Shown here: positions 34,520-46,421 of the stretch, in pieces
Layout of the letters: each line of letters opens with the position of its first letter
How positions within the stretch are numbered: position 1 is the stretch's first letter
Assembly: GCF_000213175.1 (NCBI RefSeq)
Contig: NW_009799179.1
Coordinates: 8,682,281-8,746,280, forward strand
DNA: 64,000 nucleotides
Direction of reading: 5' to 3'
From: Neurospora tetrasperma FGSC 2508
Taxonomy: Eukaryota; Ascomycota; Sordariomycetes; Sordariales; Sordariaceae
Notes under the pieces: generated by a model
Told to the model about the DNA's origin: nothing
Databases searched by the model: none
What the model saw: only the letters and a program-made list of their open reading frames with translations
Position numbers and translations under genes: made by a program

Positions 34520-36275
34520 CTAATCCGTCTTCGGAGGCTTGGGCCTGGGAGCCTTGATGGAGAATAGCACGACATCGTACTCCTCGGGTGTCTCCTCTTC
34601 CTCCTTCTCTGCCTCCTTCTGAGCCTTACCACCGTCCTTCGCCTCTTTATTATCCTTGTCTCTCGCTGGCTTGCTGACCTCATCTCCATCAGCGTCCAAC
34701 GTAACAACGACGTCCTTCGTGTCCAAACTCCCGTCCTCGGTATAGCCCCACACATCCTTGAGTTCCCTGCGGATCAGACCGGTCAACCAGACGGACCCGG
34801 TAACGCAAGGGACCAGGTACAACAGCGCGGGCTGTCCGTGGTTGAACACCTGGAGCATCGTCAAGGTGAAAACCATGCCCAAGGCATAGCCTGCTAGCGA
34901 AGCGTAAAAGTAGGGCTTGGGAAAAGCAGTTGCAGCTCCGACCGCGCCACATGCTGGGTTTGGCATCAGGTTGCCCAGCTTGGTAGTCCAGAAGCGGTTG
35001 CCCCATTGACCTTCGGATTCCACAAATGGTGCTTTGGTTCGTTGGAACTGCATTTCATTCGTGGACGTAGCTGCTTGATCCGTGGATAAGGCCTGCCTGG
35101 AAGACGCACCAATAGGCTGGTATTGGATTTGTCTCTTGTAAAACATGTATAAGTCGAAGCGAAGGGCGAGTGTCATGACCAAGCCAGGAACAACAATGTC
35201 TCCAAGTCCCAGCATGCTGAAGCCGGAAGAACTCTTGAAAACCAGCTTGATTGGGGCGTCAACCTTTTTAGCAACAGTGATCATGAATGGACTGTAGAAA
35301 ACGAATTAGCAACTGGTTAGCTGTCTTGGCTGGAGGATAGGTGGAAACATACGTGTAAAACACCATGACGATGTCATAGAAGAAGAGACCCCAGAGAACA
35401 GCGGTGCCTATACCGAAAGACGTGGGCGAGAGCATGCCAAAAGCAGCGTAGCACATGGCAGCCCCAAGAATGTTGGAAAGGACATGCCACTGAACAAGGT
35501 GATAGGCAGTAGTTATCGCGATTGAGACCAAGAATCCAAGTAAATGGTTGAACTTGATCTGCGACTTGAAAGAGCCGACGCCATGGGCAGCAAGGCGGAC
35601 TGTCCACTTCTCCGTAAAGAGGTGCCGAATCTCCCAGGCAAGTCTGTTAATTCCAGTAGGCAGGCGAACCATGGAAAACACACCGGGGAAAGGGGACTTC
35701 TTGTCGGTGATCATGGCCTGGTTCGTCGTTGGGTCAACTAGTACCTGAGAGCGGCGTTTCGGATCGACGTAGTAGAGTCTGTTGCTGCGATCTGACCATA
35801 CTTTTGGGAAAATCAAGCTGGTGAGAATCTCTAAGGCGTCCCCGGACAGCTTGCCGAGGCCGGCGATGCCAGCGAAAGACATGTAACCTCGCAGTATCTT
35901 GTTCAACAGGTTGGGGTCCTTAAGCCACTCTAGCAGATAGTAGAGCCCAATGAGAACAGCGCCGGCCAGAATGGGAAACATGATGGCATCAGAGGCAGTC
36001 AATCCTTCAGTGAACTGCTCGTCTTCCTTTGACTTCTTCTTCTTCTCGTCCTTGTCTTCGGACTCTGGTGGGGCAGCGGAGGGAGGTCGGCGGAGGGAGC
36101 CATGAGCACCAAGCCATATTACAGTCAAGGCGCCGAAGATAACCCGAGCATCGAACCAAAGAACTTCTGGCCTAAGGAGCGTCTCCCAATGGAAATTATA
36201 TGGGGTGGCCTCTGGGACCGGAGATGGAAGGGTGGTACCTGTCGCGTTGACGGCCGAAGCTTCAGGAGAAGCCAT
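34520..36275 (-). CDS. Signal peptide peptidase (intramembrane aspartyl protease)
   Basis: ER multi-pass protease of the A22B/presenilin class that cleaves leftover signal peptides and some membrane proteins. Two exons, 36275-35353 and 35291-34520, 564 residues. Both catalytic aspartates are present: Asp301 in LFFYDIVMVFYT and Asp339 in MLGLGDIVVPG, plus the PAL motif at 462-464 (GQPALLYLVP). Nine or so hydrophobic segments can be read. Longer than animal SPP (about 380): a charged EDKDEKKKKSKEDE loop near residue 78, a loop at about 360-410 between the catalytic helices and the PAL helix, and an 85-residue acidic/Lys-rich cytosolic tail, as in other fungal members. Ends with a KPPKTD-type tail, not a KKXX signal. 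Divergent from Med31 with a 604-base spacer. Confidence 0.95.
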
Positions 36276-36879
36276 GGTGATATCCTAATCGACTCGCGAT
36301 ACTCATGCGTCTCTATTTGCCGTAATCTGTCGTTTTGAATGAAATATGAACACCGAGTATCGAAGGCTTTTTGTAGCAGTGAGGAAGATGAGATAATACC
36401 GTCAACGTGAGATGTTGGGTTGGTGTTGAGATAAAGCTGCGTGTCCAACCTGAAGGGAACAACGGGAGCGGCCTTGGGTTCCACAATTAGGTTCCAGGTT
36501 GTTGTCGGGTTGACTGTCACTGCAGCTGCAAGTTACAGGGCTGATCTGAGTATTTATAGTGGTCACACGCTAATTTTTCTGCAGGGACAGAGCCATCTCC
36601 GCTTGCTTGCCCCACTATTTTGCCACATCCGGGCCGCCCTCTAGGAATTGTTAGTGCAACAAAACAGTCTCGCCTTCCTTCCGGGCACTCACCGTTGAGG
36701 CTTTCGTCCAACACAACGACCATTTAAGACATCGGGTACCATACACAGCCACTGCTCACGTTTACTTGTACTGCCCATCGCATTCACTTGACGAAGAGGC
36801 GCAAACATCTAGACTCGTTCCTAGGTATCCAGCTCATTCACAGATTGGAACACTGTAACAAACACTCATTTTTTACGTC
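36276..36879. other. Divergent promoter region, SPP / med31
   Basis: 604 bases between the two divergent start codons. No coding content or strong motif seen. Confidence 0.45.
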
Positions 36880-37338
36880 ATGGCATCCGATCCCATGTCA
36901 GTAAACAGTTCAGCAAGGGAGCCACCTGCGCCTCCGGGATCAGGGGCAGACGAGCCCAAGTATGGAGGATATACACGGTTCGAACTTGAACTGGAGGTAG
37001 GCTTCATACACATCATTATCCGGCGTGCGTGGTATTAACAGAACACTCAGTTTGTTCAAGCACTTGGCAACCCGCTGTACCTGAACCATCTTGCGTCCAG
37101 GAAGCTACTCAGCAATCCTGCTTTCATCGCCTACCTCGACTATCTCCAGTACTGGAGCCGCCCACCTTACCTCAAGTATATCACCTACCCTGGGCCTACC
37201 TTGAAGAACCTGGAGTTGCTGCAGCAGGAAAAGTTCAGGCAGGACATCATCAGCCCAGACCTGGTTGAGCGTCTCAGGCTAGAGGGCATGAAGGCCGGAA
37301 TCGACTGGCATCGAGAGAGTTTTCCAAGCACGGCATAA
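36880..37338 (+). CDS. med31: Mediator complex subunit 31 (Soh1)
   Basis: Subunit of the Mediator middle module, which bridges activators and RNA polymerase II in the nucleus. Exons 36880-36996 and 37051-37338 (54-nt intron) encode 134 residues. The conserved core is complete: [76 protein letters not shown], which is nearly invariant across eukaryotes. Preceded by a short Pro/Ser-rich N-terminal tail. Tail-to-tail with RPC10, about 200 bases apart. Confidence 0.96.
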
Positions 37339-37545
37339 GTTGCACGGGTAGAATGATGCCATGGATGGAAACGAGTGGGAAGTAACCTTTGGCAGGCCAG
37401 TACCGCACAAGTTGATTCTGATGAAGAATACCTCACATGCAACAACACAAAAACAAAAGAAAAACCCAACGCCAAGCAATGCCCCCAATACCATGTATTG
37501 ATGATCCGACCAGACCTGTGCTGAACATGTCTTCTTCTTCTTCTT

Positions 37546-37996
37546 CTAGTTGTTGTCTCTCCACCTGTGCCCGCAAGTCATACACTACGAGATTTGTTAG
37601 CTTCTTACTTTATCCCATAAGTCTGCAATCCCCTTCTTACCTTGTAGAACGTTGTCATCGGTTCATCAGCACTACGAATCTGAACCTGGAAGAAGGCTGC
37701 CTCGTTGCCATTGCAAGTCCCGCTGTCACACTGGACCTTGCCCTTTTGTGCATTGTCCCAAGCGCCTGGCCCACCAAACACGTCTTCCTTCTCCTTGCGC
37801 GGGAAGTTCTTGCGGGAGTAGATGGGCTTGTCGATGGGGTGTTCGTAAGGACAGGTTCTGCACTCGAGCCTGTTGCCACCCGTGTCCGCTCGGGAGAGGA
37901 TGAGGAGGTTGGCGCAGAATGGGCAGACTGTGGTGGGCGTTTATTTCTGGTGTCCTAGCCTTTGTGGGTGGATTTACACTTACAGACGATAGGCAT
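37546..37996 (-). CDS. rpc11: RNA polymerase III subunit RPC10 (C11)
   Basis: Small zinc-ribbon subunit of RNA polymerase III needed for RNA cleavage, termination and reinitiation. Three exons on the minus strand, 37996-37984, 37927-37641 and 37584-37546, encode 112 residues; the 13-base first exon was placed by the GTAAGT donor and frame. The N-terminal ribbon has Cys6, Cys9, Cys27 and Cys30 (CPFC...CRTC). The C-terminal TFIIS-like ribbon has Cys71, Cys76, Cys101 and Cys104 (CDSGTC...CMTCGHRW), with the acidic cleavage hairpin RSADEPMTTFY at 89-99 (Asp92-Glu93). All key residues are intact. A CTT repeat lies just beyond the stop codon at about 37530-37546. Confidence 0.94.
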
Positions 37997-38965
37997 GTTT
38001 GTTTATTGATGAAGGGACTGGATTTGTTGGATGTTATCGTCCGTTATGGATAGTGAGTGAGATGAGTCGAGCAGTTGCCAAAAAATCTCGTTGACGATCT
38101 TGATGAGAAGAGGCGTCGCCGTAAGTTGGTACCTTTGTGATAACAGCTGGCCAAAACCGGTGTGTGTCTATCACTTGCTGGGTTTTAAGGTGGTGATATA
38201 AGTTCTCAAAGTGTAAATAGTCAATGTAGGGGCGAAGGCCTGAAAAAAGTGTTATGTACAGCTCGATGCGGACCGTTAATTCTATAAACCTTAAATGTAG
38301 CGCTTGAATTTTCATTGGTCAGATCTGCATCATCAGCTGCCCCACACTTGGTCAGCGGTACCTGGACCCAACTGCCCTTTCTGTTGTGCCTGTGCTAAGG
38401 TAGGTACGTACCTGCCCACTGACATGCAGCTGGGCCTCAGCGCATGCCATCTGAATGCCAGCGTCCTGATCGGGCCCCGCAAGGAGCCGACCATTCTGTA
38501 ACACCAAGGGAAGACGACACTGCCACTGCCACCTCCTAACCAGCCCGTTCGTTAGGTACGGAATGCTTCCCGTCCTTCATACAACAACCACCACCACGAC
38601 TGGAGATATCTCATAGAATACAGTACACTGTACCCTACGAACAGTCGTTCGCCGCCCTCTTATTACCCCGAGGATCTCTCATTGAGCGTTACGCGATCCC
38701 GATCCTTTTATAGGAATCGACCGATTACCTGATTCGACGGCCTGGCCACTTCCATACCGTACATCCACTCTCCCCCGCCGACCCATTTCCACGATTCCCG
38801 CTCGTAATTAGCGATTCCAGGCCAATCTTACCTCTCTACTTTGGACAACTCTCGCCGTCATCCCTCTTCGCTTTCACCGTCGTTTTCGCTACTTGTGCTT
38901 CCTCCTGCAACCAAGAAACATCACCCGCCGTTTCCGAGACAACCACAAGTGACCTACCAGTAACC
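37997..38965. other. Divergent intergenic region, RPC10 / ankyrin gene
   Basis: About 970 bases without a recognisable gene; holds the promoters of both flanking genes. The last 250 bases are pyrimidine-rich leader. Confidence 0.45.
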
Positions 38966-39738
38966 ATGGCCGGAAAGGACGAAGAACACGAGGTTCGTAC
39001 CACACAAGCGCCCTCTACCCACAGCTAACGCCCTCTCTTCTCTCCCCCGTTTCACCCGCCCCTACGCCCTTCCGCAAAAACAGTTATACTACAGACAACC
39101 CCAGCTAACCCTTCCTTCTTTCACTCCCCAAAATACAGGGTGCCTCCATCTCCGAGCAGCTCATTGAAGCTTGCCGGCGTAACAACACTGACCTCCTCTC
39201 GGAAATCCTCGCCGACAAATCCGACGAAGAAATCTCCTCTCTCTTGAATAACACGACCACCGTGATGGGCAACCACCTCTACCACGAAGCCGCGCTCCGT
39301 GGTAACTACGAGATAATCGACATGCTCCTCGACCAACCAGGCTTTGAATGCGATCCCGTCAACCGACTCGAGGGCGACACCCCGCTGCACAGCGCAGTCC
39401 GATGGATCAACAGCGAGCCGGAAGCGCAGCGCGAGTTCGGCAACGAGCTGGTGGACATGATGCTGGAGGCCGGATCGAACCCGCGCGTGAAGAACAAAGG
39501 CGGCTTGACGGCGTTGCAGCTGGTGGATCCGCGGAACAAGGGGCTGAGGGAGCTGATACAGAAGCACGAGTACGCCCTGCTCAACGCGGGCGACTTTGTG
39601 AGTGCGGAGAATGTCAAGCCACAGCAGGGCCAACAGGCCGTTTTGGATGTAGAGGAGGAGGATGAGGATGCTGAGTTTAGTGGGAGTGATGATGAGGAAA
39701 GAGCTGAGTGGGAGAGGAGGAGGGCGGCGAGGAAGTGA
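38966..39738 (+). CDS. Ankyrin-repeat protein, 208 aa
   Basis: Two exons, 38966-38992 and 39139-39738, joined by a 146-nt intron to give 208 residues (MAGKDEEHE|GASISEQLIEACRRNNTDLLSEIL...). About three ankyrin units can be read: GNHLYHEAALRGNYEIIDMLLDQPG, GDTPLHSAVRWINSEPEAQREFGNELVDMMLEAGSNPRVKN and GGLTALQLVDPRNKGLRELIQKHEYALLNAG. The C-terminus is acidic then basic (EEEDEDAEFSGSDDEERAEWERRRAARK), a layout often seen in nuclear proteins. Size and layout are reminiscent of Yar1-type ribosomal-protein chaperones but the sequence does not prove it. No membrane or secretion signal. Confidence 0.88.
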
Positions 39739-40428
39739 AGGGACTCACAGGTTTAACAGGGGACTTGGTGAGACTTCTAGAGAGCCATGTCTAGATACCC
39801 GAAGAGACACCACAACATCCCTTCAAGGTAGCAGCTCTGTGGAAGCGTGGACCGAACAGCGCCGCTGGTATCTAGGCTATTTCTTACGGCCCCTCGATAT
39901 AAGCTAGCATGGATAACTAGCTGCACTGCGGTTAGATTTATGCTTTGTGCTTGTTGCAGCATGTAAAGCGAGCGATATCACTAAAGTCTAGAGCGAAGCA
40001 AGTGTTATTAACACCGTTAGAGAAACTTGAGTTTTAAGATCAATACTTAATCAAAATAAAATATACCTAGTCTTACTTGACTCCATAAACCACAGAAATG
40101 GGCTTGTTACATTTCGAGTATTGTTGACTTAAAGACAAATATTGGTTAGAAAGAGAGTGTTTAAGGGTATAAGACTAGGTAGGTAGTACAAAACAACGTC
40201 TATCAACCTCTAGTTCACATCCTCACGAAACTGTTATTCATCCAGCATGTAGTACAAAAGCTCGATAGGTACGAGAAGGATAACCAAAGCCCAAAAGAAA
40301 AAAGAAAATAAGGAGAAAAGAAAAAAGTCTGGTTGAATGCCAGCTCACGAAGAAAATAGGGGTATAGTATCAAGTCAATAAAGGGATCTCCAACCTGCAA
40401 AACCCAGCCCAAAGGGTAAAGAAAACCA
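39739..40428. other. Convergent 3' intergenic region
   Basis: Between the ends of the ankyrin gene (plus) and the thaumatin-like gene (minus). Noticeably AT-richer than the genes but without the RIP pattern. No gene seen. Confidence 0.45.
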
Positions 40429-41989
40429 TCAGCACCAGAACACCATCCACATCCACATCAAAGCCACGACACCGAAAACCGCAGCGCCAGGCCGCTGTAC
40501 CATCCCCGCGCCACTCAAGCCCTTCGAATTTGCACTTTCGATATATGTCCGATTCCGGACCCTCTCCAAAATCTCTCTTGTTAGTCCCCCACCACTGGCT
40601 ATCGTTCTCAACTCCTCCCCAAAGATCCTCAGAATATTGGTGCTTCTGCCCCTCGGACAAAACACCACCTCCCACCCACCTCCATTGGGAATAATGAATG
40701 TGCTAGTCTGGTCATCAAACGCATAGCTGTACGCATCCGGACACACCGTCTTCGCGTTCTCGCTGTACAGACTCGGGATACAAACGCTTGGATCGTCGTA
40801 CTTGCCCGTGCAGCAGTCCTCGGGATTCCCCGTCGCCGCGCAGGCCGACAGGCACGGGTCGAAGACGGGGCGCTGGATCGAGTCGTCCGGGTACGGGTAA
40901 ATGCCGTCGCCTGGCTTTGAGGGCGGGTATTCTTGCAGGTCCCAGGGACACCAGCCGCCGACCGAGGGGTTGGTTTGGTCCGATTCCCAGGGAATGGGGA
41001 AGGTCTTGTTAGTGTAATAGAGCCCTGATCTAGAGGGCGGGTCGAGAAAGCCGGCTGAGGCGATGCAGACGCAGTTGGTCAGATTCGGGGGGATCCAGGT
41101 TGTGTTGGCGGCGGGGATGTAGATGATGCCGAGGGGCAGGTTGTAGCCGTCTACGAGGGAGATATCGTAGAAGGTCTGGTCGGAGTTTATCCCGCCGAGC
41201 AAATTGAATTCGGCGAGGGTTACTGGGACTTGGCCCTGGTGTGTTGCAGATTGTGTGAGTAAACACTGAGTGACTCACATGGGTAAGCGTAGTGGGCCAA
41301 AGAAAGAAACTTACCGTAAACTCGCAGTTAAGCCTGCCAAAGCAGTCTCCAGTCATGCAAGCTGCTCCATTTCCATTCACGCCATTCAGGTTGCTCGGCC
41401 CCGTTCCGTCGTTGTTGAACGAGCAGTTGGTCCGTCCCCATACTCTGCCTTGCCAGTCAGGACTGACAAACAGTGGCTTCGTCTCGCCAGGGGCAAGCTC
41501 GAAGCCGCCAACTTCAGGTCCGATGCCATTCTGCGTACCAATTCCGGGCCATATCGTATCAGGGCAGCTGTTGGTGATGACGAGAGGTATAGGGGTCGGG
41601 TTTGGCGGGGTCGAGGTTGGATTCGAAGTGCCCTTTATATTAGAGCTACGGGGTATAGGGACAGAGGAAGCGATCGATGTCGGGCCGACAACGGGAGGCG
41701 GCTTCGACGTAGGAGTAACAGCAGGAGGAGATTTCCAAGTGGGACTCACAACGGGAGCCTTTGAGACCAACGTTGTAGGTAGACGAGTTGGGTCGAAGCT
41801 CTGGGCTGCCACGCCGGTGGTCTGTTCATGGAGGATAAGCAGGAAGCTCAGAGCACCTCTCATAAAGCATCCGAGACTGCCCCCGCGAGGTTGTTTGTAG
41901 GTGGCGGGCGAGTGACCTTCGATATCTGGTGTTGGTTTTCGGATACCCTTCTGACCAGGCGCTATGATAGGTGACTTTTCGGTGACCAT
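40429..41989 (-). CDS. Thaumatin-like protein, probably GPI-anchored
   Basis: Secreted-type protein of the thaumatin/osmotin superfamily, likely at the cell surface. Exons 41989-41315 and 41235-40429, 493 residues. The thaumatin region begins around LVITNSCPDTIWPGIGTQNG...GGFELAPGETKPLFVSPDWQGRVWGRTNCSFNNDGTG and continues to [49 protein letters not shown], the conserved thaumatin signature; many paired cysteines follow (CPWDLQEY..., CLSACAATGNPEDCCTGKYDDPSVC). A Pro/Thr/Ser-rich stalk precedes it. The C-terminus is a hydrophobic stretch (GAAVFGVVALMWMWMVFWC) after small residues, fitting a GPI signal. The first 42 residues do not look like a signal peptide; Met43 (41863, MRGALSFLLILHEQTTGVAAQS) gives a good one and may be the true start. 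Confidence 0.88.
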
Positions 41990-42891
41990 GGTGGTGTCCG
42001 TCTTCTCGAGCAGTCACCAAGAGAAGATGGTGTGGCAAGCAAAGGTAAAGCGGGCAGGATGATGATGCTCTCTGTCTCTGTGAGTATTTGCTAGTAAGGC
42101 GCCTTTGATGATATGGCAAAAGGAATACCCAAAATTTCCCTTGCGGAAAAAAACCAAGGGAAAAAATCACACCAGAGGAGAGAAGGGAAGCATCAAAACG
42201 ACAGACGAGGCATGAAGGGTATAGGGCTATTTTGGAGGTATAGAGAATTGCTGTGAGGTGTACGATTTGAAGTGAGTATGAAACTTGTGCAGGTTGAAAA
42301 TGGGCGACTGAAAAGGAAAAGACAACGCGATGTACGTCTGCGCCATGTTTCCAACTTGAGTTCATATTGACTGAAGCTTGATACCGCCATCTGCTCTGAA
42401 GAACTCATGATATCATGGCAAGAGATACCTGGGCTGAGGGAGCTGTCAGGAAGTGACGACGCATGATTCGCCATTGTTTGATGCGGTGGTCATCCTCCTT
42501 TACCACAGACGCCGAATGAATAACTTGAAAAGGAAGTCATTGCCAGGGTAATAAACACACACTGACGCACGGATGGTTAAAGTTGGACCTTCCTTCATCT
42601 TGATCGGTACCATCCCGTGTGCCATGTGCCATTGATGTTAAGAAGTACCCTTGTCACACCTTTTGCTAGACCTGGGTTGCACGGACCTCGTCCAGTTTTC
42701 ATATTCTCACAGAATGCGGGGACGGTTAATGGGGGCACTAGAAAATATGGGTCTGGTCACGTGCCAAGTCGATCCGGGTACCTTCTTTGTACAGACAGCT
42801 CGATAAGCCCGCAAACTGCCGTAAATAGCCGCTATTTCAGTAAATTACATTTGCGTATTGGCCAAGTTCTTCCAATGTATTTTATATAATG
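41990..42891. other. Intergenic flank before the AT-rich block
   Basis: Promoter side of the thaumatin-like gene. Normal base composition until about 42.87 kb, where it turns sharply AT-rich. No gene recognised. Confidence 0.5.
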
Positions 42892-42979
42892 GGATAATAT
42901 ATGATTTTCATATATTACAATAAAAGAACTAACTATAATATAATACTATATTAAGGAACTGTATATAAATAAAAATAAT

Positions 42980-43030
42980 GAGAAACTCTACTCGCACGTT
43001 GAAGAAACTCTATTCGTACGTGGATCCACC
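42980..43030 (+). repeat. Left terminal inverted repeat of the MULE-like element
   Basis: Pairs with 46363-46413 in inverted orientation with two or three differences over about 50 bases. Contains two tandem copies of an AGAAACTCTA-starting unit. Confidence 0.9.
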
Positions 43031-46000
43031 TTCCCCCCTCATACCCAACCCTAACCCTGCAGACCCCCAGACCGACCCGCACCTATCTGGCACGTACCGC
43101 GCCCGCTAAGCTCCTAGATTTTAACCTATTATATACATTTGGGGGTTGTACTAGCTACCCTCGTACTGTACTAGCTACCCAGCTAGTCTAATTTAACGAT
43201 TATTCTGGTATGTGCTTCGTTGCATTGCCTCCTCTACTAAACTACCTATTATTACCCTCGTTACCTTCAATTAATTAATTTACTATATTATATATTGCTA
43301 ATTATTACTAAGTTAATAAAGCGCTATTATCCTATCGATGGTACGGATTGATCTATTACTTTTTAGTGTATTTCCCCAGCTAATTGTAATATAGATAGCC
43401 GATGCAGCGACCTAGCCCGCGTGCGACTGTGGCGCGGGTGACCTTAATTAAGTAATCGACTTTATTCTTATTGACTCTAGTTTGAGACTCTTAATAAGTA
43501 CTACCCTAGTCGAGCCTACCTTTGCCTAGTTAGAGCCTATTGATATTGATATTAATAATAATAATAATAATAATAGTAATAGTTATAATAAGCTTTATTC
43601 CCTCTTTACAACCTAGTATAATAATTTTAATAACTTTACTAAGGTAGTTAGAGAGTAGGGTAAAGAGTATAGCGGTTATTAATTCGTTAAGTTACGCTTT
43701 ATTAACTTTGTTAAGGACTTCGGTTATACTACTATCGACTTTATTTGTATTATTAGCAAAATCCGTCCTTCTATTATATATAGTAGATCTACGTTAACTG
43801 CTAAATAGGGATGTCCTTAGAGGGGAGTCGTTAAGGTATTAAAGACGAATTTTAGGAGGTGGACCTTCGAAGTTAGGGAGGGATGTGCTATTTATAGCTA
43901 TGCTGCTAGTATTATAATATAAGTTTGCGGGGTCTTCGAGGTAGAGTATAAGACCTTCGTCTCTTAGTATTTCTACCGCCCTATTGTAAGGAATTGTGAG
44001 ATTGTAGAAGATTTGCGCAATTAATTCCCAGATTTCTATTTTACGATTAGATAGTTCGAGAATCTTCGATATACGTTTAAGCGAGAAGTTAATAGCGGTT
44101 ATAACTCTTTCTAATTTACGATGAAATTACTTATAGAGAAGGGGGTTTACTTTGAGATTAATTGGGTAGATACCTCTTAAGAAAGTAAACTAATTGCCCT
44201 TTTTTAGAGTAATTTATAGGGAGAGTAGATGTAGAAGGAAAATTCCTAGGTTTAGATATATAATAATACGTATAAAACGAATAATAAAGGCCTAGCCTTT
44301 TTCTAAATTATTAGTATAATTGGTACTAGGTATACTTTTAATTGCGGATTTAGGCTTATTAATAACGAGAGATAAGAGGGATTTGATTAGTTAATAGACT
44401 AAGTTAATATTTATTGTAAGGCTATTAGCGTTGTTACCCTATTAATTACAATTATAGATTATAATATAGTAATAAGGGTAGCTATAAAGCGAATTTATTC
44501 TTAAATTTAATTTTAGCTTTATATTTTTTACGTTAATAAGAATATAGTATTATATATTAAGTGACAGTAGGATAAAAAGGTAGCTATTCAAGTTAGTAAT
44601 ATTTAAGCCGTTATTAGTATAGTATAAATATAGCAAGAAATATCGGTATTAATATAATTAGTAGCCTAGCCGACCGTCTAATTAGTTTAATTAATTTAGC
44701 TTAGTAATACGATAAATTTGGAGGAGTTTAATAAGGAGGATAAAGAGATAGTTAACCGCCTTAACCGATTGGTAGATAGCTTAAATATTTTAGAAGCGCT
44801 CCCTAATATTATAGAGTATTTACGGTCTAGACTTTATATTCTCTAGAAGTATATATACTATATATATATTATTAAGGCTTTTAATATTGTTTGGGAGAGG
44901 CTTTGTAGCTTCTTCTCGTAGTAAATAGTAATTATTACGTACTTAAAAGAGACGTATATAATATTAAAGTAGGAGTGGGCTACTTATTACGTTAATAAGA
45001 GGATAAATTTTGGCTATTGTACTATATTACTAGTTGAGTTAGTAAATTATAATTTAAAGAGTTTTATTATTAGCGGTAAGCGCTATTAATTCTTATATTG
45101 CCCCCTATATATTTCACAGTATATTAATTATCCTTTTAATTATAGGTAATAGCCTAGTTATTTAAGCTATTATATAGAGCTTTAATTTACTTATTATAAT
45201 AAAGCGTAGAATCAACGAGAAAGTCAAGAAGGAGATAAGATTTATTAAAAGAGACTATTTTAATATCGCTTAGTTAAGTAATATACCTAATTAGGTATAT
45301 TGGATTGCGTTTAATAAAATTACAATGTAATACTATATTGCCTTAGGTATTGTTTTAACGGTATAGAACCTAATCTCTAATGAATTAGAACTATATACGG
45401 GCAAGTTTACTAAGCAATTTAATTTACTATATTCGTACTCTTTACTCCCTAGCCTTCTTACCCGGTTGCTATTATTAAAGTTTGATAAATTAGACTTTTA
45501 CCTATATTAGTAACTATAAAGAGTTATATTTGACAAGGACGAATATTTAAGATATTATAACTTTAACTATATTAAGAATTTTCGCGGCCGTCCTCGTAAT
45601 ACGGCGCCCTTCGTTAACGACCTTTATACTCCCTGATTAATTGCGCTAGTTAATACTTAAACGTCTCCTTTATCGACTGCGCTAGTTTAATTCTAAGTAG
45701 TAGTATTACGAGGTTAAGGACGGTCTTGCTTCTAGCCTACCTACGGCCGCTAGCCTAGAGTAAGTTGTAACCCTACAGTATTAATACGAGTAGCGCTATT
45801 AATTTAGCGAAATACGTCTAGCTAGAAGGGTATAAATTTGGAGGTAGAGGATATAGTAGACGTTTAGCCCCTTACTCCGTTATAGAAGGGACGAGGCCGC
45901 TTACGAGGCTTTATATAAGGAAGGGGTAGAGGAGGGAGAGGAGGTAGTTCTATACAGGGTAGAGGAGGCTATATTACTAGTACAATAAGAGGAGGAGGTA

Positions 46001-46362
46001 CGCTAATTAGTACTCTAGCTAGCATTTAAGCCTAGTAAGGGAAACTCGCTAGTAGTTAGAGTATTCGATTATACAATAGAAATTAAATAGATTATAAATA
46101 TATAGATTAATATAGATTGAGTGCGACTAATTAATCGTTCAATTGAGCGACTCAATTGAGTGCAACGTACGACCGTACCGTTAAATGCCCTATAAAGTGC
46201 GCTATAAAGTGCGCTGTAAAATACTATATAAATAACTAGTCTAGAGTTTAGGCTTGGTATAGCACGTAAGAATAAAATGCTTAGATTTCTAGGCGAAATT
46301 TATAAAAGAATATATTTAAAATGTTAGGGGTTGAGGGGGTTAGGGTTATGTGTGGGAGAAAA

Positions 46363-46413
46363 AGTGGATCCACGTGCGAATAGAGTTTCTTCAACGTGCG
46401 AGTAGAGTTTCTT
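46363..46413 (-). repeat. Right terminal inverted repeat of the MULE-like element
   Basis: Inverted partner of 42980-43030. Immediately inside it both ends carry a CCCTAACCC-type telomere-like motif, less well matched. Confidence 0.9.
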
Positions 46414-46421
46414 AAAATAAT

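Larger units (their letters stand above)
42980..46413 (+). mobile_element. Hop/MULE-like DNA transposon, RIP-decayed, 3.4 kb
   Basis: Flanked by an exact 8-bp direct repeat AAAATAAT (42972-42979, 46414-46421). The ends are inverted repeats: about 50 bases nearly identical (RAGAAACTCTACTCGCACG...GGATCCAC), each built of two tandem AGAAACTCTAYTCG units, and weaker pairing to about 85 bases that includes CCCTAACCC. Length, long inverted ends and 8-9-bp duplication fit fungal Hop elements of the Mutator (MULE) superfamily. Inside, on the plus strand, 43809-43900 reads GCP...RGVVKV...FRRWTFEVREG, as in the FAR1-like N-terminal domain of MULE transposases, and 45583-45600 encodes an AT-hook RGRPRN. 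Stop codons recur throughout, so no transposase can be made; decay is by RIP. Confidence 0.8.
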
